This document shows, in pieces, positions 55,313-63,711 of a stretch of 64,000 nucleotides of DNA. The stretch's first letter is position 1. Every line of letters begins with the position of its first letter. Made by a program: the position numbers and the translations under genes. The DNA is from Gluconobacter kanchanaburiensis NBRC 103587 (lineage in GTDB: Bacteria; Pseudomonadota; Alphaproteobacteria; Acetobacterales; Acetobacteraceae): the NCBI RefSeq assembly GCF_007988905.1, contig NZ_BJVA01000005.1:62001-126000 (forward strand), in the 5' to 3' direction. A model generated the notes under the pieces. That model saw nothing but the letters and a program-made list of their open reading frames with translations. It was not told the origin of the DNA and ran no database searches.

Positions 55313-57466
55313 ATGTCGTCCGAACAGTTTCCGCCACCTTCCCTGCCTCACTCCGCGCCGCACACCGTTGGGACGCACGACGCAGAACACGCTCTGGCAC
55401 CGCTCTTCGCGCCGCTGACGAGCCTGCCAGGCATTGGCCCCCGGCATGCCAGCCTGCTGGAAAAAATCGCAGGCGGTCGCCGGGTGCTGGATCTGCTGTT
55501 CACCCTGCCCGAACGGGTGGTTGACCGACGTATTCTGCGCACAGTCGCAGAAGGATACAATCTCGCGCCCGGAGAAATCCTGACAGCCCATGTGCGTGTT
55601 TTCTCCCTGCGAAAGGCCGCACGCCCCGGACAACCGTCGATCATCCGTACGGAGGACGAGAGCGGAAAGCTGGATCTGGTCTTTTTCCAGACGCGTACAA
55701 TGCCCAACCCGACCGTCGGCGCAGAACTTCTCATTTCCGGGAAGACCGGTCTGTTTCAGGGCACGCTAACCATGCCGCAGCCCGACCATGTCGTAAGCTG
55801 GAGCCAACGCGATAACTTTCCGTCCCTCGAGCCGGTCTGGCCTCTCACGGCGGGACTGTTTCCGTCTACCGTCCGCAAGGCCATGCGCGCCGCCCTTTCC
55901 CTTCTGCCCGATCTTCCGGAATGGCTGGATCCGGTTCTTGTTGCCAAGCGGAAATGGCCGTCTTTCACGCAGGCCCTCCGTCTGATGCAGTCTCCCGAAA
56001 TCATTCCGTCAGACGTCGCATGGGAGCCTGTCCGCAACCGTGCCCTGTCTCGTCTCGCTGCGGACGAGCTTCTCGCAGACCAGATGTGCTTCGGACTTGC
56101 CCGCCTGAAAGCCCGGCAACGACAAGGCCGCAGCTTTCCCGGAACAGGTAAGCTTCAGGCTGAAATGATTCAGCGTTTCGGACATCGCCCCACTTCGGCG
56201 CAAACACTCGCAATCGCGGAAATCGCTGCCGATCTTGCCAGCCCGACTCCAATGATGCGCCTGCTTCAGGGCGATGTCGGCGCGGGAAAAACATTCGTTG
56301 CCATGAATGCCATGCTTCAGGTCGTCGAATCAGGCGCGCAGGCGGCTCTCATGGCGCCGACCGAAATCCTTGCCCGCCAGCATTTCGAAACGCTCTCCCG
56401 CCTTTGCCCTGCGGAATGCGTCTATCTGAGTGGCACCATCAAGGGCGCGGCACGGCGCAGCGCGCTCTCCTCCATCGCCGACGGGAGCGCGAAGATTGTA
56501 GTGGGCACCCATGCGCTGTTTCAGGAAGGCGTGACTTTTCACGATCTTGGTCTCGCAGTTATCGACGAACAGCATCGGTTCGGAGTTCGCCAGCGGATGA
56601 ACCTGAGCGCAAAGGGAGAGGCGACCGACATCCTCGTCATGACAGCCACCCCCATTCCCCGCACACTTCAGCTTATGGAATGGGGGGAAATGAGCGTCAG
56701 TCGACTCGATGCGAAGCCACCGGGGCGCCAGCCCATCCGCACAACACTTCACAGCATGGATTCGCTCGACAGCGTTCTCGCCGGCATCAGCCGTGCCCTG
56801 CGTGACGGCGTGCAGGTCTTCTGGGTCTGCCCGCTTATTGAAAACAGCGAAACACAGGCAGCAGCAGCAGCCGAAGATCGTTGGGCAATGCTGGAGCAGC
56901 GCTTTGAAGGCCTCGTAGGTCTCGCTCACGGCAAGCAGGATATTACGGTTCGTCAGGAGGCGCTCGATACATTCCGGCTTGGAAAAACGCGTCTGCTCGT
57001 CGCCACCACCGTTATCGAGGTCGGGGTAGATATTCCCGCGGCCTCGGTCATGGTCATCGAACAGGCCGAGCGTTTCGGCCTCGCCCAGCTTCATCAGCTT
57101 CGCGGGCGCGTCGGACGTGGTTCAAAACAGTCTTTCTGCCTGCTGCTGCATGACAGATCCGCCACGCCCACCGCGATCCGGCGACTCAGCCTTCTGCGCG
57201 ATACAAATGATGGGTTCCTGATCGCCGACGAAGATTACAGGATCCGGGGTGGAGGCGACCTCGCCGGCAGCCGTCAGTCAGGACTGCCGGGCTTTCGTCT
57301 GGCACAGGGCGCACGCCTCAGCCTGCTGTTGACCGCCATGCAACAGGACAGCGAGCGCGAGCTCGCCCGCAATCCGCGTCTCGAAGGACCACGCGGAAAG
57401 GCTTTGGAAATACTTCTTGAAATCTTCGACCGGAGCGACCCGGACAGACTGCTGATTTCCGGTTAG
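55313..57466 (+). CDS. recG: ATP-dependent DNA helicase RecG
   Basis: RecG remodels stalled replication forks and Holliday junctions. The protein has a wedge/OB-like N-terminal domain (LPGIGPRHASLLEKIAGG), the helicase motifs GDVGAGKTFVAMNA and DEQHRFGVRQR, and QLRGRVGRG (motif VI). A much longer open frame runs back to 54452, but that part is antisense to mfd. The ATG at 55313, with MSSEQFPPPS, gives 717 residues, within the family range. The GGDEF/EAL gene follows after 79 bp. Confidence 0.94.
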   Translation: MSSEQFPPPSLPHSAPHTVGTHDAEHALAPLFAPLTSLPGIGPRHASLLEKIAGGRRVLDLLFTLPERVVDRRILRTVAEGYNLAPGEILTAHVRVFSLRKAARPGQPSIIRTEDESGKLDLVFFQTRTMPNPTVGAELLISGKTGLFQGTLTMPQPDHVVSWSQRDNFPSLEPVWPLTAGLFPSTVRKAMRAALSLLPDLPEWLDPVLVAKRKWPSFTQALRLMQSPEIIPSDVAWEPVRNRALSRLAADELLADQMCFGLARLKARQRQGRSFPGTGKLQAEMIQRFGHRPTSAQTLAIAEIAADLASPTPMMRLLQGDVGAGKTFVAMNAMLQVVESGAQAALMAPTEILARQHFETLSRLCPAECVYLSGTIKGAARRSALSSIADGSAKIVVGTHALFQEGVTFHDLGLAVIDEQHRFGVRQRMNLSAKGEATDILVMTATPIPRTLQLMEWGEMSVSRLDAKPPGRQPIRTTLHSMDSLDSVLAGISRALRDGVQVFWVCPLIENSETQAAAAAEDRWAMLEQRFEGLVGLAHGKQDITVRQEALDTFRLGKTRLLVATTVIEVGVDIPAASVMVIEQAERFGLAQLHQLRGRVGRGSKQSFCLLLHDRSATPTAIRRLSLLRDTNDGFLIADEDYRIRGGGDLAGSRQSGLPGFRLAQGARLSLLLTAMQQDSERELARNPRLEGPRGKALEILLEIFDRSDPDRLLISG

Positions 57467-57545
57467 ACACACAGGCCCGCCTGGATATAATGCCGCCACT
57501 TAATCGGTCATGTGATCAATTGAATATCCATGGAGCATACGGGGA

Positions 57546-59246
57546 ATGAGCCGTCCTGCCAGAGACGCTCAACAAGAGGCGTCATATGATTATTCTGGCA
57601 TTTCTTCAGACAGCCGATCGGTTTTTTTCCGTCTGCTTCTGAGTGCTACGGATGCAGCAGCCGTGGTTCTGACGGATATCGCGGCCAACGCAGCGCCCCG
57701 CGTTCTGCAATCCTTCGGAACGATCGCCCCCCCCCTGCAGAAAGCCGCTGCGAGCCGTGTCATTCTTGATGCGACTCATAGTCATGCGAACGTCTGTTTT
57801 TCGTGCCAGATTTCGGAAGACTTGTCTGTGCTTGCCGTCTGTCTTCCGAAAAAACCGGATGACAGTACCACCAGACACTATCTGGCGCTTCTGTTTCCTT
57901 CACAAAAAATCCTTTCACCGTCAGCTCCCGGCCTGTTGCAGGACGTGGCGAACCAGCTTGTCGAAGGGACGGCCGGTCGGCCAGGCAGCAAACCCGCGCT
58001 CCCAGGGCGAGAAGAAAGCCTTCAGGTCCTGAATCAGTTCATTGAGGCGACAGGTAAGCTTTCAAAACGGGCGGTTTTCAGCCTGATCCGCCTGAATTTG
58101 GATCATCTGACCCTGATCAACGATCGTTACGGATGGGATACAGCAGACCTCATTCTCGCTGAACTGATCCAGCGCCTCAAAGCCATTCTTCCGGACGGCT
58201 GTTTTCTGAGTTCCGTCGGCGGCGGGCATTTCATGATCCTGACGCCTCCCGGGACAACAGCGATCACCACCCGAACTCTCGTGAATGCGATTCTGAGGAT
58301 TTCCCGTAGTCCCGTTGAGCTGGACATGGGAGCAGTTCCTTTTTCGATTTCAGCCGGCTGGAGCGTTTATCCTCAGGACGCGAACGACGCGAACCAGTTG
58401 ATCCTCTCCGCCCGCGCCGCACTTACGGAGGCCAACCGCACCGGAGGAGGTCATGAACGGCGCGCGACCGCCGAACTGACGAGTGCCTATACCATCACGT
58501 CAAATCTCGAGCAGGATCTTCTCAAGGCTGTCGAAGACAACGCCCTCTTCCTGAAATGGATGCCCATTGTGGACACCACATCCCAACGGATCGTGGCGCA
58601 TGAAGCACTTCTGCGCTGGAACCGTCCCGGACATGGAGAAGTCGCGCCCAACCTCTTTATCCGTTACGCCGAAGAAGCCGGCATGATCGAGGCGCTCGAT
58701 ACCTGGAGCCTGCGTAGCGCCTGCCGAGCAGCCCTTCACTGGCCAAAGCCGTTGCGAGTCTGCGTGAACGTCTCACCGGTCTGGCTAGTTAACGAACGGC
58801 TTGCGGTCCTCGTGGACACGATCCTTCACGAAACAGGGCTCCCGCCTGGGCGGCTTCAGATCGAACTATCGGAATGCAGGCCTTTCGGCCCTTCAGACAT
58901 TGCCTTTCGGGAACTGTCCCGTGTTCGCGCCCTAGGCGTCAGACTGGCGATCGATGACTTCGGAGCAGGATATTCTTCTCTGGAAAGGCTGCGGATTTAC
59001 CCGCTGGACCAAATCAAGCTTGATCGTGCCTTCGTTCAGTATCTCGGTGAGGACATACGGGCGGATGAGGTCATGTATGCCATTCTTGCTCTCGCACGCT
59101 CACTAAACATTACCTGCTGCGCAAAAGGTGTGGAAACCGAACGCCAGATGGCACTTCTGGATGCAAATGGATGCGAGGAAGTTCAAGGATATCTGCTCGG
59201 GGCTCCTGTTCGCGACAGCCACGTTCCGCATCTTGCTCAGACGTAA
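57546..59246 (+). CDS. GGDEF–EAL protein, probable c-di-GMP phosphodiesterase
   Basis: This 566-residue protein has an N-terminal region of about 165 residues without a clear fold. A degenerate GGDEF domain follows (about 165–310), whose signature site reads SVGGGHF and so should not make c-di-GMP. The EAL domain (about 325–560) looks intact: EALLRW, the VCVNVSP Asn, IELSE, AIDDFGAGYSS, the IKLDRAF Lys, GVETE and the EVQGYLLG Gln. It should hydrolyse c-di-GMP, which controls motility, biofilm and, in acetic acid bacteria, cellulose-type polysaccharide synthesis. No membrane segment is obvious. Confidence 0.88.
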   Translation: MSRPARDAQQEASYDYSGISSDSRSVFFRLLLSATDAAAVVLTDIAANAAPRVLQSFGTIAPPLQKAAASRVILDATHSHANVCFSCQISEDLSVLAVCLPKKPDDSTTRHYLALLFPSQKILSPSAPGLLQDVANQLVEGTAGRPGSKPALPGREESLQVLNQFIEATGKLSKRAVFSLIRLNLDHLTLINDRYGWDTADLILAELIQRLKAILPDGCFLSSVGGGHFMILTPPGTTAITTRTLVNAILRISRSPVELDMGAVPFSISAGWSVYPQDANDANQLILSARAALTEANRTGGGHERRATAELTSAYTITSNLEQDLLKAVEDNALFLKWMPIVDTTSQRIVAHEALLRWNRPGHGEVAPNLFIRYAEEAGMIEALDTWSLRSACRAALHWPKPLRVCVNVSPVWLVNERLAVLVDTILHETGLPPGRLQIELSECRPFGPSDIAFRELSRVRALGVRLAIDDFGAGYSSLERLRIYPLDQIKLDRAFVQYLGEDIRADEVMYAILALARSLNITCCAKGVETERQMALLDANGCEEVQGYLLGAPVRDSHVPHLAQT

Positions 59247-59277
59247 AAAAAACCGCCTTCCCTTATAGAGAAAGCGG
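59245..59277 (-). terminator. Intrinsic terminator of the LpxR-like gene
   Basis: On the minus strand CCGCTTTC (59277–59270) pairs with GAAGGCGG (59260–59253), with one wobble, followed by a run of T at 59252–59245. The sequence also sits just after the stop of the opposite-strand EAL gene. A second minus-strand stem (CCGGTC/GACCGG at 59293–59309) precedes it. Confidence 0.85.
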
Positions 59278-59311
59278 CTGTTCTGAGACTTTCCCGGTCA
59301 GAGAGACCGGA

Positions 59312-60319
59312 TCAGAATTTGACGGAAAGCTTGAGCGAGCCGTAATTGAAAAGGCCCGCTTTCTGAGTCTGGAACTGTGCTGTCTGCCAATTTTGGCTAT
59401 AGGACAGACGCACGCCATGCCACATGACCGCAACACCGGCATGAATCTCGCCTACATCCCAGACCTTATCGACATGCGGGGCGTTGGGGCGGACGGTGCT
59501 GCCCTGAAGCGTCACGTCATACCCAACGGCCTGGCCCTCTACGCCACCATAGAAGTACCAGGCGAACGGACGTGTCGCCCGGAAAGCATCCGTGCCATCA
59601 AGGCCCGGTCCGATCGTCGCGTTACCGAAGTCACTGTCCAAGCCCTGTCCGATACGGAAGGTCGTTGCGACATCAGCATAAGTTCGGTAGTCGCCAGCGG
59701 CACCTGAAATTGCAGGCAGCACATCGGCATGAACGCCGAAAACATCGAGAACTGGCAGGCGCCAGATACGCCCGGCCTGCACCTGAAAGATCGGCTGGTT
59801 CGCGAGCTGGTGGCCCCACCCTGTGCTTGGCGTGTCGCTGATGGCCTTATGGAATCCGTTCTGGACCTGCCGCCCCAGCCCCGACGGACCAAGCATACCG
59901 AACTGGATTCCCATGACCGTACGCGAAAGATCAGTATCGTTGATGAGATTGACAGTCCCAAGCAGCAGGCCCGCATAGGGGCGATCACCCTGCGGCGGAT
60001 TGTCGGCCTGCGTATCGCGCGGTGTGTCGATGATCTGCTGAAGGCCGATGCTGATGCGCTGGACACCTTCGCCCATGAGAATACGGTTCAGTTTGGCGAT
60101 CGGCCGTGGAAGATTGTCGGTCCCAGACGTCCAGTTGATGCGCAGACCAGAAGTATAATACTGATCTGATGTTCCCTTAAGGGTTGAAATCGCGTCATTT
60201 TCCCCCTGGATGGTCCAGGTTCCGTACGGATCCTGCAACGGCGTTGCCATGGCGGAGGAAGACAGCGCCAGCACGGCAGTGGCTCCAATCGAAAAAGTCA
60301 GTCTGCTTCGCATGGACAC
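59312..60319 (-). CDS. Outer-membrane lipid A deacylase, LpxR-like
   Basis: LpxR-type enzymes remove the 3'-acyloxyacyl chain of lipid A. The 335-residue protein has a signal peptide ending near SSAMA. It then has the family's ENDAIST segment with the catalytic Asn-Asp pair, DQYYTSGLRINWTSG, DRPYAGLLLG, and a GWGHQLANQP segment with the conserved His. It ends with the β-barrel terminal Phe (LKLSVKF). Such modification is known to lower endotoxin activity in pathogens. The role in an environmental bacterium is open. Confidence 0.85.
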   Translation of the reverse strand: MSMRSRLTFSIGATAVLALSSSAMATPLQDPYGTWTIQGENDAISTLKGTSDQYYTSGLRINWTSGTDNLPRPIAKLNRILMGEGVQRISIGLQQIIDTPRDTQADNPPQGDRPYAGLLLGTVNLINDTDLSRTVMGIQFGMLGPSGLGRQVQNGFHKAISDTPSTGWGHQLANQPIFQVQAGRIWRLPVLDVFGVHADVLPAISGAAGDYRTYADVATTFRIGQGLDSDFGNATIGPGLDGTDAFRATRPFAWYFYGGVEGQAVGYDVTLQGSTVRPNAPHVDKVWDVGEIHAGVAVMWHGVRLSYSQNWQTAQFQTQKAGLFNYGSLKLSVKF

Positions 60320-60510
60320 CTCTGTTACGCGCGTGATCAGGAACCGTCAGGGCCTGGGACCAAATACTGGGAAAGGTGTGTATGTCATTTTCGGCCCCCG
60401 AATCAAAGTCTCCAGAACACCTGCCTCAATCTTAAAATTAGCGCGAGTTATGTTTCAGCCTCATATTCCCTGTGGCAGAGAGGGAAAAAAGCGTGCTAGG
60501 GATTACTACA

Positions 60511-60536
60511 GGAGAGAAACGGGATTGTTTTTCTCC
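60511..60536 (+). promoter_or_regulatory. Leader hairpin I of the cold-shock gene
   Basis: GGAGAGAAAC (60511–60520) pairs with GTTTTTCTCC (60527–60536) around a 6-nt loop, giving 10 bp with one G·T wobble. It lies about 67 nt before the TTG start. Confidence 0.5.
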
Positions 60537-60552
60537 AAATTTTTGAAATTAC

Positions 60553-60580
60553 GTCACGGCAGGGTTTCCCCTACCATGAC
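60553..60580 (+). promoter_or_regulatory. Leader hairpin II of the cold-shock gene
   Basis: GTCACGGCAGGG (60553–60564) pairs with CCCTACCATGAC (60569–60580) around a TTTC tetraloop. Ten of 12 positions pair and two are C·A mismatches. It ends 23 nt before the start codon, close to the ribosome-entry region, so it could respond to temperature. Confidence 0.5.
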
Positions 60581-60603
60581 ACCCCAGTCTCGGGATTAGA
60601 CCG

Positions 60604-61296
60604 TTGAGAAACAACAGAACCGACCGCAGCAGCTTCAACTCACCTCGCCGCGGCGGATTTGACGATGCATACTCGTCCCAGCCGTCCTATGGCGACCGTG
60701 GTGGCTTTGGTGGTGGAAATGGTGGCAGTGGTGGCTACGGCGCACCCCGTCGCAGCAACAGCTTCGTCGCAGCTTCAGGCCCGGAAATCAGCTCCCGCGT
60801 GAAGTGGTTCAACACCGAGAAGGGTTTCGGTTTCGTTGAACTGTCCGATGGCTCGGGCGACATCTTCCTGCACGCCAACGCCCTCACCAATGCTGGTGTC
60901 AGCAACGTGAACCCGGGCGCGACCGTTGTGGTCCGCATCGGCCAGGGTCCGAAGGGCCGTCAGGTCGCTGAAGTTCTCTCCGTCGATGAAAGCACGGCGG
61001 AAGCACCGCGTCCCCGCGCTTCCTTCGGCGACCAGCCCCGTTTCGGCGGTGCCCGTCCGGGCCGTCCGGCTCCGGACCTGTCCCGTGCAGAAGACATGCG
61101 CGGCACGGTCAAGTGGTACAACGCCACGAAGGGCTTCGGATTCATCACGCCAGAATCCGGTGGTAAAGACATTTTTGTTCATGCCTCCGCTCTCGAGCGC
61201 TCGGGTCTGCCGACGCTTGATGAAGGCCAGACGATCAACGTCAAGGTTGTTCAGGGCCAGAAGGGCCCGGAAGCCGCTGAGATCAGCGCTGACTGA
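60604..61296 (+). CDS. Double cold-shock-domain protein
   Basis: This 230-residue protein has a Gly/Arg/Ser-rich N-terminus (about 1–60). Two cold-shock domains follow, each with the RNP motifs KGFGFV/I and DIFLHA/DIFVHA: SSRVKWFNTEKGFGF near 62–125 and MRGTVKWYNATKGFGF near 165–230. A linker separates them. It likely binds single-stranded RNA as a chaperone. Most CspA proteins have one domain of about 70 residues. The start appears to be the TTG at 60604 with GGGA 8 nt upstream, since no ATG precedes the first domain in frame and a stop at 60577 limits extension. Confidence 0.9.
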   Translation: MRNNRTDRSSFNSPRRGGFDDAYSSQPSYGDRGGFGGGNGGSGGYGAPRRSNSFVAASGPEISSRVKWFNTEKGFGFVELSDGSGDIFLHANALTNAGVSNVNPGATVVVRIGQGPKGRQVAEVLSVDESTAEAPRPRASFGDQPRFGGARPGRPAPDLSRAEDMRGTVKWYNATKGFGFITPESGGKDIFVHASALERSGLPTLDEGQTINVKVVQGQKGPEAAEISAD

Positions 61297-61325
61297 ATGA
61301 TCCAGGCCTCGGTCTGAAAGATAAA

Positions 61326-61358
61326 GCCGCTGCAAGCTCAGGCTTCAGCGGCTTTTTT
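61326..61358 (+). terminator. Intrinsic terminator of the cold-shock gene
   Basis: GCCGCTG (61326–61332) pairs with CAGCGGC (61346–61352), followed by TTTTTT. Confidence 0.92.
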
Positions 61359-61383
61359 CATGCCTTGCCTCCAAACAGGACAT

Positions 61384-61410
61384 AAAAAAAGCCGGAGAAT
61401 TCCGGCTTTT
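61384..61410 (-). terminator. Terminator of smpB (usable in both directions)
   Basis: GCCGGA (61391–61396) pairs with TCCGGC (61401–61406) around GAAT. On the minus strand it is followed by seven T residues (the A-run at 61384–61390). On the plus strand only four T follow. Confidence 0.9.
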
Positions 61411-61439
61411 CCAAAATGCTCTGTGGAAAGGACTCAATC

Positions 61440-61934
61440 TTAGTAGTCTTTACCCTTGCTCCGGACCAGACGGGCTTTGTCCCGCTTCCAGTCACGCTCG
61501 GCAATTGCGTGTCGCTTGTCTTCTTTTTTGCGACCCTGCCCCAGACCCAGTGTCACTTTCGCCATTCCCCGTTCATTGAAATGAATATCCAGCGGCACGA
61601 GACTGGCGCCTGCACGGCTGACGGCACCCAGATAATGCGCGATCTGCTTGCGGTGCATCAGGAGCTTGCGCGGTGCCCGCGGCTCAAAACGGGAGAGAAC
61701 GCCACCCTGATATTCGGGAATGTAGGAATTGAAGAGCCAGATCTCGCCATCCCGTTCCGCAGCGTAGGCTTCCGTGATTGTAGCGCGCCCAAGGCGAAGA
61801 CTTTTGACCTCTGGCCCTTTCAGAACAATTCCCGCCTCAGTCGTCTCAAGAATGGTGTAGTCGAACCGACCTTTACGGTTCTGGGCCGCCATTCCGTGAG
61901 AAATCATGCCGCTCTTGGTTTTTTTTCCTGCCAT
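61440..61934 (-). CDS. smpB: SsrA-binding protein
   Basis: SmpB delivers tmRNA to stalled ribosomes. The 164-residue protein has the OB-fold sequence NRKGRFDYTILETTEAGIVLKG, the EVKSLRLGRATITEAYA segment and the basic C-terminal tail (KERDWKRDKARL-type) that enters the ribosomal mRNA channel. dapA stops 8 bp upstream on the same strand, so the pair is probably one transcript. Confidence 0.96.
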   Translation of the reverse strand: MAGKKTKSGMISHGMAAQNRKGRFDYTILETTEAGIVLKGPEVKSLRLGRATITEAYAAERDGEIWLFNSYIPEYQGGVLSRFEPRAPRKLLMHRKQIAHYLGAVSRAGASLVPLDIHFNERGMAKVTLGLGQGRKKEDKRHAIAERDWKRDKARLVRSKGKDY

Positions 61935-61942
61935 ACCCCTAC

Positions 61943-62854
61943 TCAGTCCAGCAGCTCGAGGGAACGCAGAGCCTCGTCGATAGCCCGACAGGTTGCCTCC
62001 TGAGGCTCCACCAGCGGCAAACGCAGTGTAGCGTTACACAGACCCAGTCGGGACAGCGCGTATTTGACCGGACCCGGGTTACTTTCCATGAACATGGCGT
62101 CATGCAGCGGCGTCAGGTGGTCCTGAATGGCAATCGCATCCTCGATCCGCCCTTCCTGCCACGCCAGGTGCATATCGGCACACAGATGGGGGACGACATT
62201 AGACGTTACACCAATGCAGCCGTCTCCGCCTGCCGCCAAAAATGATAAGACACTGTGATCGTCACCGGACAGCTGGTTAAAAGGTTTGTCCACAGCGCGA
62301 CGCACAGCCGTCGGACGGGCCATATTCGCAGTAGCATCTTTCGTACCGACAATATTCGGATGCTCCCCGAGGCGCGCCATTGTCGCTACGGAAATGTCCA
62401 CAACGGAACGTCCGGGAATACAGTACAGGAACATCGGTAAGGGCGTCGCATCTGCAATCGTCATGAAGTGACGGTACAGACCTTCCTGCGAAGGCTTATT
62501 GTAATATGGCACCACCACAAGCAGGCTGTCCGCACCGACGGAATGGGCATGTTTGGCCATAAGAACGGCCTCGGATGTACTGTTGGACCCCGCACCCGCC
62601 ATGACCCGCACGCGACCGTTGGCCGTCTCGACACAATGCGCGACGACACGGCCGTGCTCTTCGTGAGACAGCGTCGGGCTTTCGCCCGTAGTGCCCGCAG
62701 GAATAAGCCCTGTCGTTCCGGCCTCGATCTGGCGCTCGATCAGCTTTGCCGAAACATCGAAATCGATCCGTCCGTCAGGATGCATCGGAGTGACCAGAGC
62801 CGTCAGCGACCCCTGATACATGCTCGTGTCAGTCATTGTTGCACTTTCCGTCAT
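61943..62854 (-). CDS. dapA: 4-hydroxy-tetrahydrodipicolinate synthase
   Basis: DapA condenses pyruvate and aspartate semialdehyde in the lysine and diaminopimelate pathway. It has ALVTPMHPDGRID, GTTGESPTL, the catalytic YYNKPSQEG and YCIPGR regions and the Schiff-base Lys in GTKDATAN. The family core begins near MYQGSLTALVTPM (62821). Candidate starts are GTG 62878/ATG 62875 (overlapping the pheA stop), ATG 62854 (with GGCGG) and ATG 62836 (with GGAAAG 7 nt away). I report 62854. It follows pheA. Confidence 0.94.
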   Translation of the reverse strand: MTESATMTDTSMYQGSLTALVTPMHPDGRIDFDVSAKLIERQIEAGTTGLIPAGTTGESPTLSHEEHGRVVAHCVETANGRVRVMAGAGSNSTSEAVLMAKHAHSVGADSLLVVVPYYNKPSQEGLYRHFMTIADATPLPMFLYCIPGRSVVDISVATMARLGEHPNIVGTKDATANMARPTAVRRAVDKPFNQLSGDDHSVLSFLAAGGDGCIGVTSNVVPHLCADMHLAWQEGRIEDAIAIQDHLTPLHDAMFMESNPGPVKYALSRLGLCNATLRLPLVEPQEATCRAIDEALRSLELLD

Positions 62855-62874
62855 GGAATCCGCCTGTCCTGCCA

Positions 62875-63711
62875 TCACGCCTGACGACGCGAGAGGCTGC
62901 TTGGGTAAACACCCAGAATTCTCAGATCATCACTGACCTGCTCCAGTTCCGCGAGTGCCGCCGCCAGAGCGGTCTGTTCCGGATGCCCTTCGACATCCAT
63001 CAGGAACTGTGTCGCCGCGAACGAGCCGTCCAGCATATAACTTTCGATCCGCGTCATGTTGATACCATGCCGGGAGAAGCCACCCAATGCCGCATAAAGG
63101 GCGCCAGGGCAGTTTCCGACCCTCATCAGAAGGGTCGTAAGCACATCTGTGCGGTCGGAGGAAGGAATGCAAGCCTTGCGCGCCACACGATAGAACCGCG
63201 TGGTGTTATGCGATGCGTCTTCGACATTGCTCCGCAAAACCACAAGATCATTCAGTTCCGCAGCAAGGGAGGAAGCGATTGCCGCCTCTTCCCTGCGGCC
63301 CCACTGCGCGACCATCTCCGCCGCTCCGGCCGTATCGAACTGCACGACCGGCTCGACGCCCAGTTCACTGATCAGGCGACGGACCTGTCCCATGGCGACA
63401 GGATGCGTGTGGATTCGCCGAATATCCCCCAGGGTCGCGCCTGGAACGCCCAGCAGACAGTGTTCAACACGCTGGAAATATTCACCGACAATATGAAGAC
63501 CCGCATCCGGCAATAGGGAGTGGATGTCAGGCACACGCCCCGCAAGCGTATTTTCACAGGCCAGAAGGGCTTCCTCAGCTCGTCCGTCATGCACGGCGTC
63601 GATGGCATCAGCAAAGGTGGGACACGGCAGTGTCGTCCAGCCCGGACGCGCCTGACGGCAGGCCAGATCGGAATAGGCCCCCGGGCGCCCCTGAAATGCA
63701 ATGACCGCCAT
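62875..63711 (-). CDS. pheA: Prephenate dehydratase
   Basis: PheA converts prephenate to phenylpyruvate for phenylalanine. The 278-residue protein has the catalytic domain (AFQGRPGAYSD, EEALLACENTLAGRV and the NTTRFYRVAR Thr-Arg-Phe motif) and a C-terminal ACT domain with GALYAALGGFSRHGINMTRIESYML. The regulatory ESRP motif reads ESYM, as in some alphaproteobacteria. It is not fused to chorismate mutase. It overlaps kdsB by one base. Confidence 0.95.
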   Translation of the reverse strand: MAVIAFQGRPGAYSDLACRQARPGWTTLPCPTFADAIDAVHDGRAEEALLACENTLAGRVPDIHSLLPDAGLHIVGEYFQRVEHCLLGVPGATLGDIRRIHTHPVAMGQVRRLISELGVEPVVQFDTAGAAEMVAQWGRREEAAIASSLAAELNDLVVLRSNVEDASHNTTRFYRVARKACIPSSDRTDVLTTLLMRVGNCPGALYAALGGFSRHGINMTRIESYMLDGSFAATQFLMDVEGHPEQTALAAALAELEQVSDDLRILGVYPSSLSRRQA

